Shown: positions 16,979-24,459 of the stretch, one piece after another
Position numbering within the stretch: position 1 is the stretch's first letter
Layout: each line of letters opens with the position of its first letter
Source of the DNA: Acidobacteriota bacterium
Lineage (GTDB): Bacteria > Acidobacteriota > Terriglobia > Terriglobales > Acidobacteriaceae
Assembly (NCBI GenBank): GCA_021799405.1
Contig: JAJZAL010000018.1
Location: 1 to 39,570 of the forward strand
Length of the DNA stretch: 39,570 nt
Direction: 5' to 3'
Program-made: the position numbers and the translations under genes
Notes under the pieces: model-generated
Seen by the model: only the letters and a program-made list of their open reading frames with translations
The model's database searches: none
Told to the model about the DNA's origin: nothing

Positions 16979-19612
16979 TCACTCCATCCGCAACACCCGC
17001 ATCGGATCCACCCCGGCCGCACGCCGCGCCGGTAAATACGCGGCAGCAAGGGTAATGACAAAGAAAAGGGAACCCACTGCCCCCATCGTCCATGGATCAT
17101 CCGGCTTGATCCTGAACAGAACCGTGGACAAGAAATGATCCAGCGCAAGCGATACGCCCAGGCCTATGAGAACCCCAGTGACCGTCAGGGCGATCGCCTC
17201 CCGAACAAAAGAGAAATGTATGGCCTGCCGTGATGCGCCTAGCGCGATCCGCAGCCCGATCTCCCGAACCCGCTGCGTCACTCGGTAAGAGAGAATTCCG
17301 TACAGTCCAATCACTGCCAGCATCAAGGCAAGACACGCAAATCCCGTCAAGGCAAACGCCTCGAACCGAATCAGGGATTCTGACGCGTCCAGCCTCTGCC
17401 TCATCGTTCTTACGTCGTAAATCGGGTCCGCCGGATCGACAGCGGCCACAGCCTCCCGAACGGAGTGGACATACGATGCAGGATCCCCATGAACCCGCAC
17501 GGCAAAAGTCATAAACGGCCATCCCTGCTGTGTAAAGGGGAGAAAGTACTCCGGCTGCGCCTTGCTCCGTGCCCCAAAACTCCGATTCGTGCGAACGACG
17601 CCAATCACCACTGCCGGAGGATGGCAAAACCACATGCAATGCAGCCGGTGACCGATGGGGTCTTCCCCCGGCCAGAGCCGCCGCGCCACGTCCTGCGAAA
17701 CAATCACAACCTTCTGGCTTCCGCTGGAATCGCTCTTCGAAAATGTTCGTCCTTCTACCAGCGAGATGCCCATGGCGCGGAAATATCCGCCGCTGGCGAT
17801 GCGTGGTATCGCCGCCATGGATTTGCCTCCCGCATGCTCCGGATGCTCCGCCGAAACAGGCATGAGCATTTGGGCCTGCCTGGAAAGAGGCACATCGTCG
17901 GCTGCGCCTACGGATTCAACTCCGGGAATCGCCGCCAGCCGGTCCAGCACTTCCGCATAGATTTGTGAGTCTCGATGCAGCGATTTCTTCCCGCCGGTGG
18001 AACGGGCCGAAGAGCGCGATACTGAAAATGTAAGGACATTTCGCACCCGATAACCAAGTGGCACCCGCCCCAGATTCACCAGACTATGAATCAAAAGGCC
18101 GGTACCAATCAGCAGGACAAATGTCATGGCGATTTCTGCCATGACGAGCCCTTGCCGAAATCGGCTGCTGTAGCCCGATCTCCGCCACACGCCATGCTTC
18201 AGGGCTTCCACCGGATCCCTCTGTCCGGCCAGCACGGCGGGCACGATTCCGGATGTCACACCAGCAATCAGCGCAACACCAGCGGTGAAAGCAAGGACTT
18301 CGAGATTCAAATGTGGGCGAGGATACGCAGCCAGTGCCTGGGGACGAAAAACATACAGCAGCCGCAGAATGCCTTCTGCCAGACCACTCCCTAACCCGCC
18401 GCTCAGCATCGCGATCAGGATGGATTCCACCAACTGCTGCTGCAACAGGCGGCCCCGTGCGGCACCCAGCGCTGCTCTCACCGCAAGCTCCGCACGACGC
18501 TCCGAAGTCCGCACCAGCATCAGGCATGCAATGTTTGCGCAGGCAATCAACAGCACAAACCCCACCGCCCCGCAGAGCAGCCATAGCGAAGAGCGAATGG
18601 ACTTGGTCAACTCTGAAGCAATGGGCGTCAGAATGGGCCTCTCAGCCGAAGCGCGTACCTTTCGGACCTGCTGCCAGCGCGATTTAGCCTCCGCGCGCAC
18701 TGCGCCAATGGGCACGCCTGCCCGTACCCGCGCAATCAGGTGAGGAATGAAAGCTCCGGCTTCAATCAGGGAAGTATGCGGATCGAAAATCGTCGGCGTC
18801 CAAAGCTCGGTTCGTCCAGGAAAGTTCAAGTGCGGTGGTAGCACGCCAATGATCTCGAATACAAATCCGTTGACCCGTATCTTCCTGCCGATCACGCCCC
18901 GTTCAGAGCCGAACCGCTCGCGCCACAACCGGTCACTGATTAAAACCGCATGATCTTTACCCGGCACATCTTCATCGGGAGCGAAGCCCCGTCCCAGGAT
19001 GGGAGTGACACCAAGTACACGCAGAAATTGCGCGCTGACCTCCGCGGCCTGCAGTCGCTCTGCCGCATTCTTGCGCAGCACCACGTTCGTGCCTGTGCTG
19101 ACATAAATCGCGGCACTGTCAAGCGTGGTAAAAGACCGGGCGGCATGCCGAAATGTAGCCTCCGCGTCCTTCGTACCGCTGATATAGCCAAGGCCCATGT
19201 CACCCCAGTACTGTATGCTCAGCACACGGCCCGGATCCTTGAACGGCAGGCGGCTCAGCAGAATTGCGTGCACCAGGGAGAACACCGAAGTATTTGCCCC
19301 AATCGCCAGCGCCAGCGTCAACACAGCCGTCACCGTAAATCCCGGCGACTTCTTCATCTGCCGCAGCGCGAACCTCACATCCCGCCAAAGCCCCTCCACC
19401 CACAGCGCCGCATCTGCTCCCACCGTCCGCTCGCGCATCACTTGCAGATTTCCGAACCGCACCCGCGCCACCCGCCGGGCTTCCTCCTCGCTCATCCCCG
19501 AGCGCACCGCGTCCTCCGCCGCCATCTCCAGGTGCGACCGCAGCTCTGCTTCAATCTCCGCCTCCACCCGCTCCCGTCGAAACAGATTGATGATTCCTCG
19601 CCAAAGCCTCAT
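16979..19612 (-). CDS. ADOP-family permease (duplicated MacB/FtsX), complete
   Basis: This is a complete acidobacterial duplicated orphan permease of 877 residues. It begins with the cytoplasmic prefix domain (RRERVEAEIEAELRSHLE ... ARRVARVRFGN). Two MacB-like modules follow, each with a periplasmic domain and FtsX helices; the first opens with KKSPGFTVTAVLTLALAIGANTSVFS. The closing signature is REIGLRIALGASRQ and the protein ends RRAAGVDPMRVLRME. AAAGGGATG precedes the ATG. Because the PadR gene lies 78 bases upstream on the same strand, the pair is probably one operon under PadR control, a standard arrangement for this family. The transported substrate is unknown. Confidence 0.95.
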   Translation of the reverse strand: MRLWRGIINLFRRERVEAEIEAELRSHLEMAAEDAVRSGMSEEEARRVARVRFGNLQVMRERTVGADAALWVEGLWRDVRFALRQMKKSPGFTVTAVLTLALAIGANTSVFSLVHAILLSRLPFKDPGRVLSIQYWGDMGLGYISGTKDAEATFRHAARSFTTLDSAAIYVSTGTNVVLRKNAAERLQAAEVSAQFLRVLGVTPILGRGFAPDEDVPGKDHAVLISDRLWRERFGSERGVIGRKIRVNGFVFEIIGVLPPHLNFPGRTELWTPTIFDPHTSLIEAGAFIPHLIARVRAGVPIGAVRAEAKSRWQQVRKVRASAERPILTPIASELTKSIRSSLWLLCGAVGFVLLIACANIACLMLVRTSERRAELAVRAALGAARGRLLQQQLVESILIAMLSGGLGSGLAEGILRLLYVFRPQALAAYPRPHLNLEVLAFTAGVALIAGVTSGIVPAVLAGQRDPVEALKHGVWRRSGYSSRFRQGLVMAEIAMTFVLLIGTGLLIHSLVNLGRVPLGYRVRNVLTFSVSRSSARSTGGKKSLHRDSQIYAEVLDRLAAIPGVESVGAADDVPLSRQAQMLMPVSAEHPEHAGGKSMAAIPRIASGGYFRAMGISLVEGRTFSKSDSSGSQKVVIVSQDVARRLWPGEDPIGHRLHCMWFCHPPAVVIGVVRTNRSFGARSKAQPEYFLPFTQQGWPFMTFAVRVHGDPASYVHSVREAVAAVDPADPIYDVRTMRQRLDASESLIRFEAFALTGFACLALMLAVIGLYGILSYRVTQRVREIGLRIALGASRQAIHFSFVREAIALTVTGVLIGLGVSLALDHFLSTVLFRIKPDDPWTMGAVGSLFFVITLAAAYLPARRAAGVDPMRVLRME

Positions 19613-19690
19613 AAATCATCCCTTTCGCTCAGTTCACAAAACGCCATTCGGGCAAACCGGCGAAGTATCCCTCTGCAACCGCTGGTTCTA

Positions 19691-20023
19691 CTATGCGTAA
19701 CGCAGCACCGCCCGCACGCCCTTCACCAGTTCCTCGAAATCGCCCTCGGCCTGTTGCAGCCGCCTGCGACCCGCCGCCGTCAGTCGATAGTACTTCGCGC
19801 GCCGCCCCGTCTCCGTCAGACCCCACTCCGACGCAATCCAGCCGCTGTTCTCCATCCGGTGCAGCGCCGGATACAGCGAACCCTCCTCCACGCGCAGCAG
19901 CTCATCGCTCGCCCGCTGAATATGAAGCACCATCCCATACCCATGCAGCTTCCCGCGCTGCGACAACGTCTTCAGCACCAGCAAATCCAGACTTCCCTGC
20001 AGGTCGTATCTCGCCACCCTCAC
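19691..20023 (-). CDS. PadR-family transcriptional regulator
   Basis: This 110-residue winged-helix repressor has the PadR core LQGSLDLLVLKTLSQRGKLHGYGM, the recognition and wing region ELLRVEEGSLYPALHRMENSGWI and the closing YYRLTAAGRRRL. PadR proteins usually repress their own operon and respond to small molecules or cell-envelope stress. The start is a GTG at 20023; a second in-frame GTG at 20017 gives a more typical MARxDL-like start. It precedes the ADOP permease gene, its likely target. Confidence 0.93.
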   Translation of the reverse strand: MRVARYDLQGSLDLLVLKTLSQRGKLHGYGMVLHIQRASDELLRVEEGSLYPALHRMENSGWIASEWGLTETGRRAKYYRLTAAGRRRLQQAEGDFEELVKGVRAVLRYA

Positions 20024-20156
20024 CCCTCGATCTCTTGGTATCGCGAACTATAGCCCTAGACGTAGAGGTATGTCAAAACAAACCCCGCCCCAATCTCTCC
20101 CCAAAATCCGCTTCTTCAGCCCAAAATCCGCACTCGCGCGGCGCCACCCGCGCACC

Positions 20157-20184
20157 CTTACCCGATCCACCAATTTGCTATAAA
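20157..20184 (+). promoter_or_regulatory. Candidate promoter of tRNA-Ala
   Basis: TATAAA (20179-20184) sits 24 bases before the tRNA and CTTACC (20157-20162) lies 16 bases further upstream. The -10 is a good match and the -35 is weak (3 of 6). Confidence 0.4.
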
Positions 20185-20208
20185 ATGAGGAAAGTCTTCC
20201 CGCTACGT

Positions 20209-20284
20209 GGGGCTATAGCTCAGCTGGGAGAGCGCCTCGTTCGCAACGAGGAGGTCAGCGGTTCGATCCCGCTTAGCTCCACCA
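20209..20284 (+). tRNA. tRNA-Ala (anticodon CGC)
   Basis: The 76-base gene folds as a full cloverleaf: acceptor GGGGCTA/TAGCTCC, D-stem GCTC/GAGC, anticodon stem CCTCG/CGAGG with loop TTCGCAA, and T-arm AGCGG-TTCGATC-CCGCT, with discriminator A and encoded CCA. The anticodon CGC reads the alanine codon GCG. Its 3' 45 bases are duplicated at 29363-29407, which marks this gene as the integration site of the mobile element. The tRNA stays intact because the core regenerates its 3' half. Confidence 0.97.
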
Positions 20285-21557
20285 TTAAATCAGTCACTTG
20301 CGGAAGCCCTTCCATCTCCCCACGCAATTTTGTGTCGTTGTTTGTGTCGTAACCCTTCATTGTGTCGTTTGATTCGGGCTTTTGAACCGGCCTCATGGAG
20401 AGTGCGTCCAGCGCGTCGCGCTTTGCCTCTATGCGAACGTGCGAGTAGTGCTGAAGCATCTTCTTCGAGACGTGCCCGGCAATCCCCATAATGGTCTGAT
20501 CGCTCGTCCTGGACTCCGCCAGTTCGGTAATCGCTTGGTGCCGTAGATCATGGAAGCGGAAGCCGTGGAATGGGCTATTCATGTCCTCCGTGTCTGCCTT
20601 GCAGCCCGAACACTTTTCGGCGGGGTCTTGCAGCAGTCCGCATTCCGGGCATTGAATCACCCGCGTCAGCTTCCGCCATGCTGTCCGCCAAGTGACAACG
20701 GGACGGGTTGGGTCCAGCTTCTCTTTATCCTGCTTTTCGCTGCTTTGCCGCTCACCGTGCCGCGCTTTCCTCACAGCCGGGAAGAGGTAGTGTCCCGGTT
20801 CGGGATTGCCCAAGCCCTGAGCCTGCCTGTATAGCGCCAGAATGACCTCCCAAGCGTCCGCGTTCAAGGGAATCACCCTTTCCCCTGCCTCAGTCTTGCT
20901 GCGCCTCACCGTGAGCGTCCGCCCGATCATGTCCACGTCGCACCAGCGCAGCCCTTTAATCTCGCATCCGCGCATAGTCGTATTCAGGGCCAGCCGTGCC
21001 GCCCATGCCGCCGTCTGCCACTCAGGACGCGCAGCCGCCCGCTTTAGCAGCCTGACCTTTTCTTCATAGGTGAGTGCCCGTCCGATGTTCTCCCGAACCG
21101 GCAACGGGCGAATCTCTTCCGAGAAGTGATGCCACCGCTTTGCCCTCTTCAGCACCCCGCGAATAATGTCCAATTCCCGGTTGAGTGTCGCATTGGACCG
21201 GCCAGCCGCTTTGCGACTTCTGAGGTATGCGCGAACTTGTTCCACCGTCAGACGCCAAACCGGAACGTTGCCGATGACCGCTTTGATTGCCTTCGCCCGT
21301 TCCCTCTCTGTCTGGACGCTACGCGGAGCCAGCCGGGGAATCCGATCCGCAATGAACCTGTCCGCCGCTTCGCTGAAAGCCAGCCGGGAGAATTCATCTC
21401 TGGAAGCCATCAACTTGCCCGCCTTGGCTTCCGCAATCAATTCCCGCTCTTTGCGCTGCGCTTCCCGCCAGTCGCTAGTATCGAGTGATTTTCTAAATCG
21501 CTCACCGTCCACAAAGAAATGCGTATGCCAAGTGTCACCGCGCTTTTTTAGTGCCAT
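20220..21557 (-). CDS. int: Tyrosine integrase with internal zinc ribbon
   Basis: This is a phage-type tyrosine recombinase of 445 residues that should integrate and excise the element at tRNA-Ala. It has an arm-binding N-terminal region (HFFVDGERFRKSLDT), a SAM-like core-binding domain, and the catalytic residues Arg196 (TMRGCEIKGL), the Lys in SKTEAG, His336-x2-Arg339 (HDLRH), a GH motif near 360, and Tyr371 (QHYSH). Unusually, a Cys303-x2-Cys306-x9-Cys316-x2-Cys319 zinc ribbon is inserted before HDLRH. I chose the ATG at 21557 because AAAGGAGAG lies 8 bases before it; a longer frame to 21806 lacks similarity. The last codons run through attL and the stop lies in the host part of the tRNA gene. 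The gene overlaps its upstream neighbour by 23 bases. Confidence 0.93.
   Translation of the reverse strand: MALKKRGDTWHTHFFVDGERFRKSLDTSDWREAQRKERELIAEAKAGKLMASRDEFSRLAFSEAADRFIADRIPRLAPRSVQTERERAKAIKAVIGNVPVWRLTVEQVRAYLRSRKAAGRSNATLNRELDIIRGVLKRAKRWHHFSEEIRPLPVRENIGRALTYEEKVRLLKRAAARPEWQTAAWAARLALNTTMRGCEIKGLRWCDVDMIGRTLTVRRSKTEAGERVIPLNADAWEVILALYRQAQGLGNPEPGHYLFPAVRKARHGERQSSEKQDKEKLDPTRPVVTWRTAWRKLTRVIQCPECGLLQDPAEKCSGCKADTEDMNSPFHGFRFHDLRHQAITELAESRTSDQTIMGIAGHVSKKMLQHYSHVRIEAKRDALDALSMRPVQKPESNDTMKGYDTNNDTKLRGEMEGLPQVTDLMVELSGIEPLTSSLRTRRSPS
20240..20284 (+). repeat. attL core (45-bp direct repeat)
   Basis: This 45-bp segment, from the first base of the anticodon loop to the CCA end of tRNA-Ala, is repeated without mismatch at 29363-29407. 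Bases on either side differ between the two copies, so the limits are exact. Confidence 0.95.
20327..20370. repeat. Left arm-type repeat (TGTGTCGT motifs)
   Basis: Bases 20327-20353 are an exact 27-bp copy of 29185-29211. The repeat contains TGTGTCGT twice, 12 bases apart (20331, 20343), and a third copy follows at 20361. The repeats lie inside the 3' end of the integrase gene. Short repeats near both ends of an integrative element are typical arm-type integrase sites; that role is inferred. Confidence 0.7.
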
Positions 21558-22371
21558 CGCTTTTTCTCTCCTTTGCCCGCTTCCGTCGCTCGTAATCTCT
21601 GCTCGCCTTTCGGCGCGCGCACTGCGTGGAACAGAACTTCTTTTCATGTTTGCTATCCAGTTGGAACAGCAAGCCGCATTCGGCGCAAAACAAGAATGCT
21701 CGCTCACTGTACACGTCTTGCCAAACCATCCAGTGCAGCGCGTCCACCAGACTGCGCAGCCCCGGCCATGCTCGCACTGTGTCGCCTCGCTTGCCTCGCT
21801 CCACAATGAGCTTGAGGGAGTAATCCGTCATGGGAAGAGTGGAAACCAGATAGGCGCAAGCCTCATCAATATCCTGCTCTGACGCACCTAGATTTTCTTT
21901 GTCGAAAAAGAAATCGGGAAACATCGACCTCCCCGGAATGCTCATAGGAACGCCCATGTGTTCTCGCATTTCAATCAGTCGCGCATTCGCATAGTCGCGC
22001 TTCTCAAAGGCATCCAGCGCCGCCAATAGGGCCGCCCGGCGCAACTCACGTTGCCTGATCGAAGCAACGAGTTGAATCTCGGCTTTCAGAAGGTCGCGCT
22101 CTATCCGGTATTCGCTGATCGGATCGTCACCGCTTGTGAATGGCAGACGCACTGGCCTGAGCGGACCCCACGCCTTCACGAATGCCAATAGCGCCTTGTC
22201 ATCGGTTGCTTTTGCAAGTTGCAAATGCGGCTTGCGCTGGTACGACTCCAAGAGATCGTATTCCCCTGTCCGGCTCAACTCCCACCGCACCCGGTCGCCA
22301 ATCAATTCCACGCGGCTGCATCGGCACCACTTGGTCTCTTCTGAAACATTGATATTGTTTTGCACTTTCAT
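21535..22371 (-). CDS. CGNR-like zinc-finger protein
   Basis: This 278-residue protein ends in a Cys229-x2-Cys232-x14-Cys247-x3-Cys251 finger (CAECG ... CSTQCARRK) followed by a strongly basic tail (RRKRAKERK). That arrangement resembles CGNR zinc-finger proteins, which are thought to bind DNA as regulators. The N-terminal 220 residues have no motif I can name. The start at 22371 is chosen to avoid the divergent promoter region; an in-frame start at 22431 exists and neither has a strong ribosome site. It overlaps the integrase gene by 23 bases, so the two are translated together and may form a regulator-integrase unit. Confidence 0.7.
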   Translation of the reverse strand: MKVQNNINVSEETKWCRCSRVELIGDRVRWELSRTGEYDLLESYQRKPHLQLAKATDDKALLAFVKAWGPLRPVRLPFTSGDDPISEYRIERDLLKAEIQLVASIRQRELRRAALLAALDAFEKRDYANARLIEMREHMGVPMSIPGRSMFPDFFFDKENLGASEQDIDEACAYLVSTLPMTDYSLKLIVERGKRGDTVRAWPGLRSLVDALHWMVWQDVYSERAFLFCAECGLLFQLDSKHEKKFCSTQCARRKASRDYERRKRAKERKSDGTKKAR

Positions 22372-22378
22372 ATCAATG
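22347..22378. promoter_or_regulatory. Palindromic operator/promoter between int and xis operons
   Basis: CATTGATAT (22347-22355) and ATATCAATG (22370-22378) form a perfect 9-bp inverted repeat with a 14-base spacer. On the plus strand the arms also read as TTGATA (-35, 5 of 6), a 16-base spacer and TATCAA (-10, 4 of 6), well placed for the excisionase operon starting at 22425. The site covers the proposed start codon of the CGNR-like gene. It is a good candidate for the element's regulatory switch. Confidence 0.6.
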
Positions 22379-22424
22379 CAACTGTGTCGCACTCTACTCA
22401 AGAAGTCAAGGAGGACTTCAAGAA

Positions 22425-22613
22425 ATGGCAATCAGCTTCTCTGTTAAGGTAGCGGCGGCGGAATCGGGCCTATCTGAGCGCACCATTCACACTGCCATCA
22501 AAGAAGGGCGATTGAAGGTAATGCGTGTTGGGCGGCGCATTCTCGTCAGTCCAGATGCACTGCAAGATTTCCTGAGTGGCCGGGCAGAAAAGGACAAGGC
22601 AGGTGCAATGTGA
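22425..22613 (+). CDS. Excisionase-like HTH protein
   Basis: This 62-residue protein has the MerR-like/HTH_17 excisionase fold: FSVKVAAAESGLSERTIHTAIKEGRLKVMRVGRRILV. Such proteins bind near att sites and steer the integrase toward excision, or act as regulators. AAGGAGG precedes the ATG with good spacing. It is the first gene of a plus-strand operon divergent from the CGNR-like gene and int, and its stop (ATGTGA) overlaps the GTG of the next gene by 4 bases. Confidence 0.85.
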   Translation: MAISFSVKVAAAESGLSERTIHTAIKEGRLKVMRVGRRILVSPDALQDFLSGRAEKDKAGAM

Positions 22614-22780
22614 CCGTCGAACGTCTTTTAACGCTGTCAGAAGTCGCGGACCTTTGCCGGGTCAGCCCGCACACGGTCAGGGCATGGGTGCGAAAGAAAC
22701 GTTTGCAACCCGTGAGGCTCTGCCGCAGGCTTCTTTTCGATCCGCGCGAAATTGAGCACCTGCTCGAAAGTGTCCGATGA
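22610..22780 (+). CDS. Second small HTH (excisionase-like) protein
   Basis: This 56-residue reading frame starts with GTG at 22610 and ends at the TGA at 22778-22780. The sequence LTLSEVADLCRVSPHTVRAWVRKKRL, followed by RLLFDPREIEHLLES, is a clear HTH_17/excisionase-type domain. It overlaps the preceding stop by 4 bases and the next ATG by 4 bases (ATGA), so all three genes are translationally coupled. Having two excisionase-like proteins in tandem suggests one directs excision and the other regulates; which is which cannot be told. Confidence 0.85.
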   Translation: MTVERLLTLSEVADLCRVSPHTVRAWVRKKRLQPVRLCRRLLFDPREIEHLLESVR

Positions 22781-23892
22781 GTGTTTCGCCTATGCTGTCA
22801 CCGGCAGATTCGCCTTCACAATCCGATAGATCGGCAACCCTAGAGCCGCACGATGTCCCGGCTCATCTCAAACGCAAGTGGGCGGTGTACACTCACGGCA
22901 CTCTAAAGCAGCGATGCTGCGAGCTAAAAAGTAATGAGCACCTGATTGCTGACCTCATTCCCAAGCGGAGCCTTAGCATCGTTGTCGGCGACTCAGGCTT
23001 AGGCAAAAGCCCTTTGCTCTATCAGGCCGCGCTGTGCGTTGCAGAGGGCATCCCTTTTCTCGGCAAGCCTGTGATGCACGGGCGCGTGTTGTACATCGAC
23101 TTTGAGAATGGGTTAGGCGGCGTGGATGAAGTCGTTTCGCGTCTTGCGAGCTATTTGGGACTGTCTGAGGTCAGTGAGAATCTTCTTCTGTTCAACTTCA
23201 ACGATGCTCCGCCAAAGTGGAAGCCTTCTGACCTTGAAGAAATGGTTGCCGCTTTTAAGCCGGACTGGATCATCATTGATCCCATCGCCGCATTGGCTCC
23301 TGAGATCGACACCAAGAACGACTGTGTTACACGCGTGTACCAGACTCTACGCGGGATCATTAAAGACCACTCTACGACGGTCACCCTGGTTCATCACATC
23401 CGCAAGCTGCCCACTCAGCCGGGGGTGACTGTAACGGACCTTGAGGAAGATGTACGCGGCTGGTTCCAGCAGGCAAGAGGACCGCGCCAGCTCATCAATG
23501 GCGCAGACGTTCGCATCGGAATCGACAAATGCCGCAGAGCGGATATGCTGACCGAATTGGATGGCCGTTCGGTGGAGGTGTCCCTGGTGATTGCGGGCTT
23601 CGGGCGGCTCCGGGGCAGCATCGAACCGATGTACCTGGGCCGCATACTTGGCGATGATGATGAGCCGATGGGATATGAGCAACTCCGGGGTGCCAGCCTG
23701 CTATTCAACGACAATCGCCAGAAAGCGTATGCCACCTTGCCGGAGACCTTTACCTTCAAGCAAGCCAAGCACGCCTTGGAGCGGGGATCGCAAGCAACAA
23801 CCGACTTCCTGAGAAAGTGCCAAAACGCCGGAATTCTCCGCAAAGAGGGCAGGCAGTACCGGAAGATTAAAGTAGCAGACTCGGCGGACTAA
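22777..23892 (+). CDS. RepA-like AAA ATPase (AAA_25 type)
   Basis: This 371-residue RecA-fold ATPase has Walker A at 71-78 (GDSGLGKS), the motif VLYIDFENG characteristic of the RepA/AAA_25 group, Walker B at about 163-168 (DWIIIDPI) and a sensor-like segment TVTLVHHIRK. The C-terminus (FKQAKHALERGSQATTDFLRKCQNAGILRKEG) looks like a winged helix. RepA-type ATPases of plasmids and phages are hexameric helicases used in replication. Here the gene is coupled to the two HTH genes and followed by a repeat cluster, which fits autonomous replication of the excised circle. No primase is visible, so it would rely on the host or on a helper. Confidence 0.88.
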   Translation: MSVSPMLSPADSPSQSDRSATLEPHDVPAHLKRKWAVYTHGTLKQRCCELKSNEHLIADLIPKRSLSIVVGDSGLGKSPLLYQAALCVAEGIPFLGKPVMHGRVLYIDFENGLGGVDEVVSRLASYLGLSEVSENLLLFNFNDAPPKWKPSDLEEMVAAFKPDWIIIDPIAALAPEIDTKNDCVTRVYQTLRGIIKDHSTTVTLVHHIRKLPTQPGVTVTDLEEDVRGWFQQARGPRQLINGADVRIGIDKCRRADMLTELDGRSVEVSLVIAGFGRLRGSIEPMYLGRILGDDDEPMGYEQLRGASLLFNDNRQKAYATLPETFTFKQAKHALERGSQATTDFLRKCQNAGILRKEGRQYRKIKVADSAD

Positions 23893-24066
23893 CCCCGTAA
23901 GCTGTTCTTTTTCAGTTGCATGGAAGTCCAGTTGCACGATGGACCAACCCGGACTAACCGGACCCACTCAGTAAGTCCGCTCGGTCCGATGAAGTCCAGA
24001 AGAGAAGCGGACTCGTAAGCTACTGAGCATTTATAGAATTGCGGCGGAAGTCCGCGCAGTCCGCCG
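23884..24066. repeat. Cluster of GGACY/RGTCC repeats: candidate origin
   Basis: At least ten copies of GGACT, GGACC, AGTCC or GTCCG lie in about 180 bases just after the ATPase gene, in both orientations. They include the 10-bp direct repeat CGGACTAACC (23885-23894 and 23950-23959), AAGTCCGC at 23973 and 24049, and GCGGACT at 23884 and 24008. A short AT-rich stretch (CATTTATAGAATT) lies near the right side. This resembles an iteron-type origin next to a Rep gene; function is inferred. Confidence 0.45.
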
Positions 24067-24187
24067 AATTGCATTCAAGCGAAGGGGAAATTGACAAGAA
24101 ACCGCATGTTTATTTGACAGCGCCGGGGCATCTGGCAATGTCTCGGTGGATGCGACGGCAGCAGGCAGAAGGGAGGAGCAAGCGCAG

Positions 24188-24418
24188 ATGAGCGGGAAAT
24201 TCCGATGCCCGCATTGTGGTTTCATAAATCACTTGCAGGCAGGCAAGCCGGGCCGCCCCAGAGCTTTGAACCGGACGGACGTGAGCGAGTTGAAAGGGAT
24301 GCTGAAAGCAGGATTGACTCAAGCACAGATCGCGCGGCGAATGGGAGTGAGCAGGCAGACCGTCAATCGGTATGTGCGGGAGAATATGCCTATCGGCGGC
24401 GGAGTTGGGGGAGGGTGA
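24188..24418 (+). CDS. Small protein with CxxC and resolvase-like HTH
   Basis: This 76-residue protein begins with Cys7-x2-Cys10 (FRCPHCGF), then a linker GKPGRPRAL, and ends with LKAGLTQAQIARRMGVSRQTVNRYVRE, which matches the HTH of resolvase/Hin-type DNA-binding domains. GGGAGGAG lies about 10 bases before the ATG at 24188; an in-frame start at 24146 would add residues of no clear character. TTGACA occurs at 24091 and 24114, but no convincing -10 follows. It probably binds DNA within the element; its target is unknown. Confidence 0.75.
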   Translation: MSGKFRCPHCGFINHLQAGKPGRPRALNRTDVSELKGMLKAGLTQAQIARRMGVSRQTVNRYVRENMPIGGGVGGG

Positions 24419-24459
24419 GGAAAGCGCGCGCAACTTGTGAATCCGGCAACGGACGGCGG

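Noticed and set aside
20220..21806. A longer 528-residue integrase starting at 21806
   Set aside because: The extra N-terminal residues overlap the CGNR-like gene in another frame and look random; the ATG at 21557 has a strong ribosome site and opens the domain.
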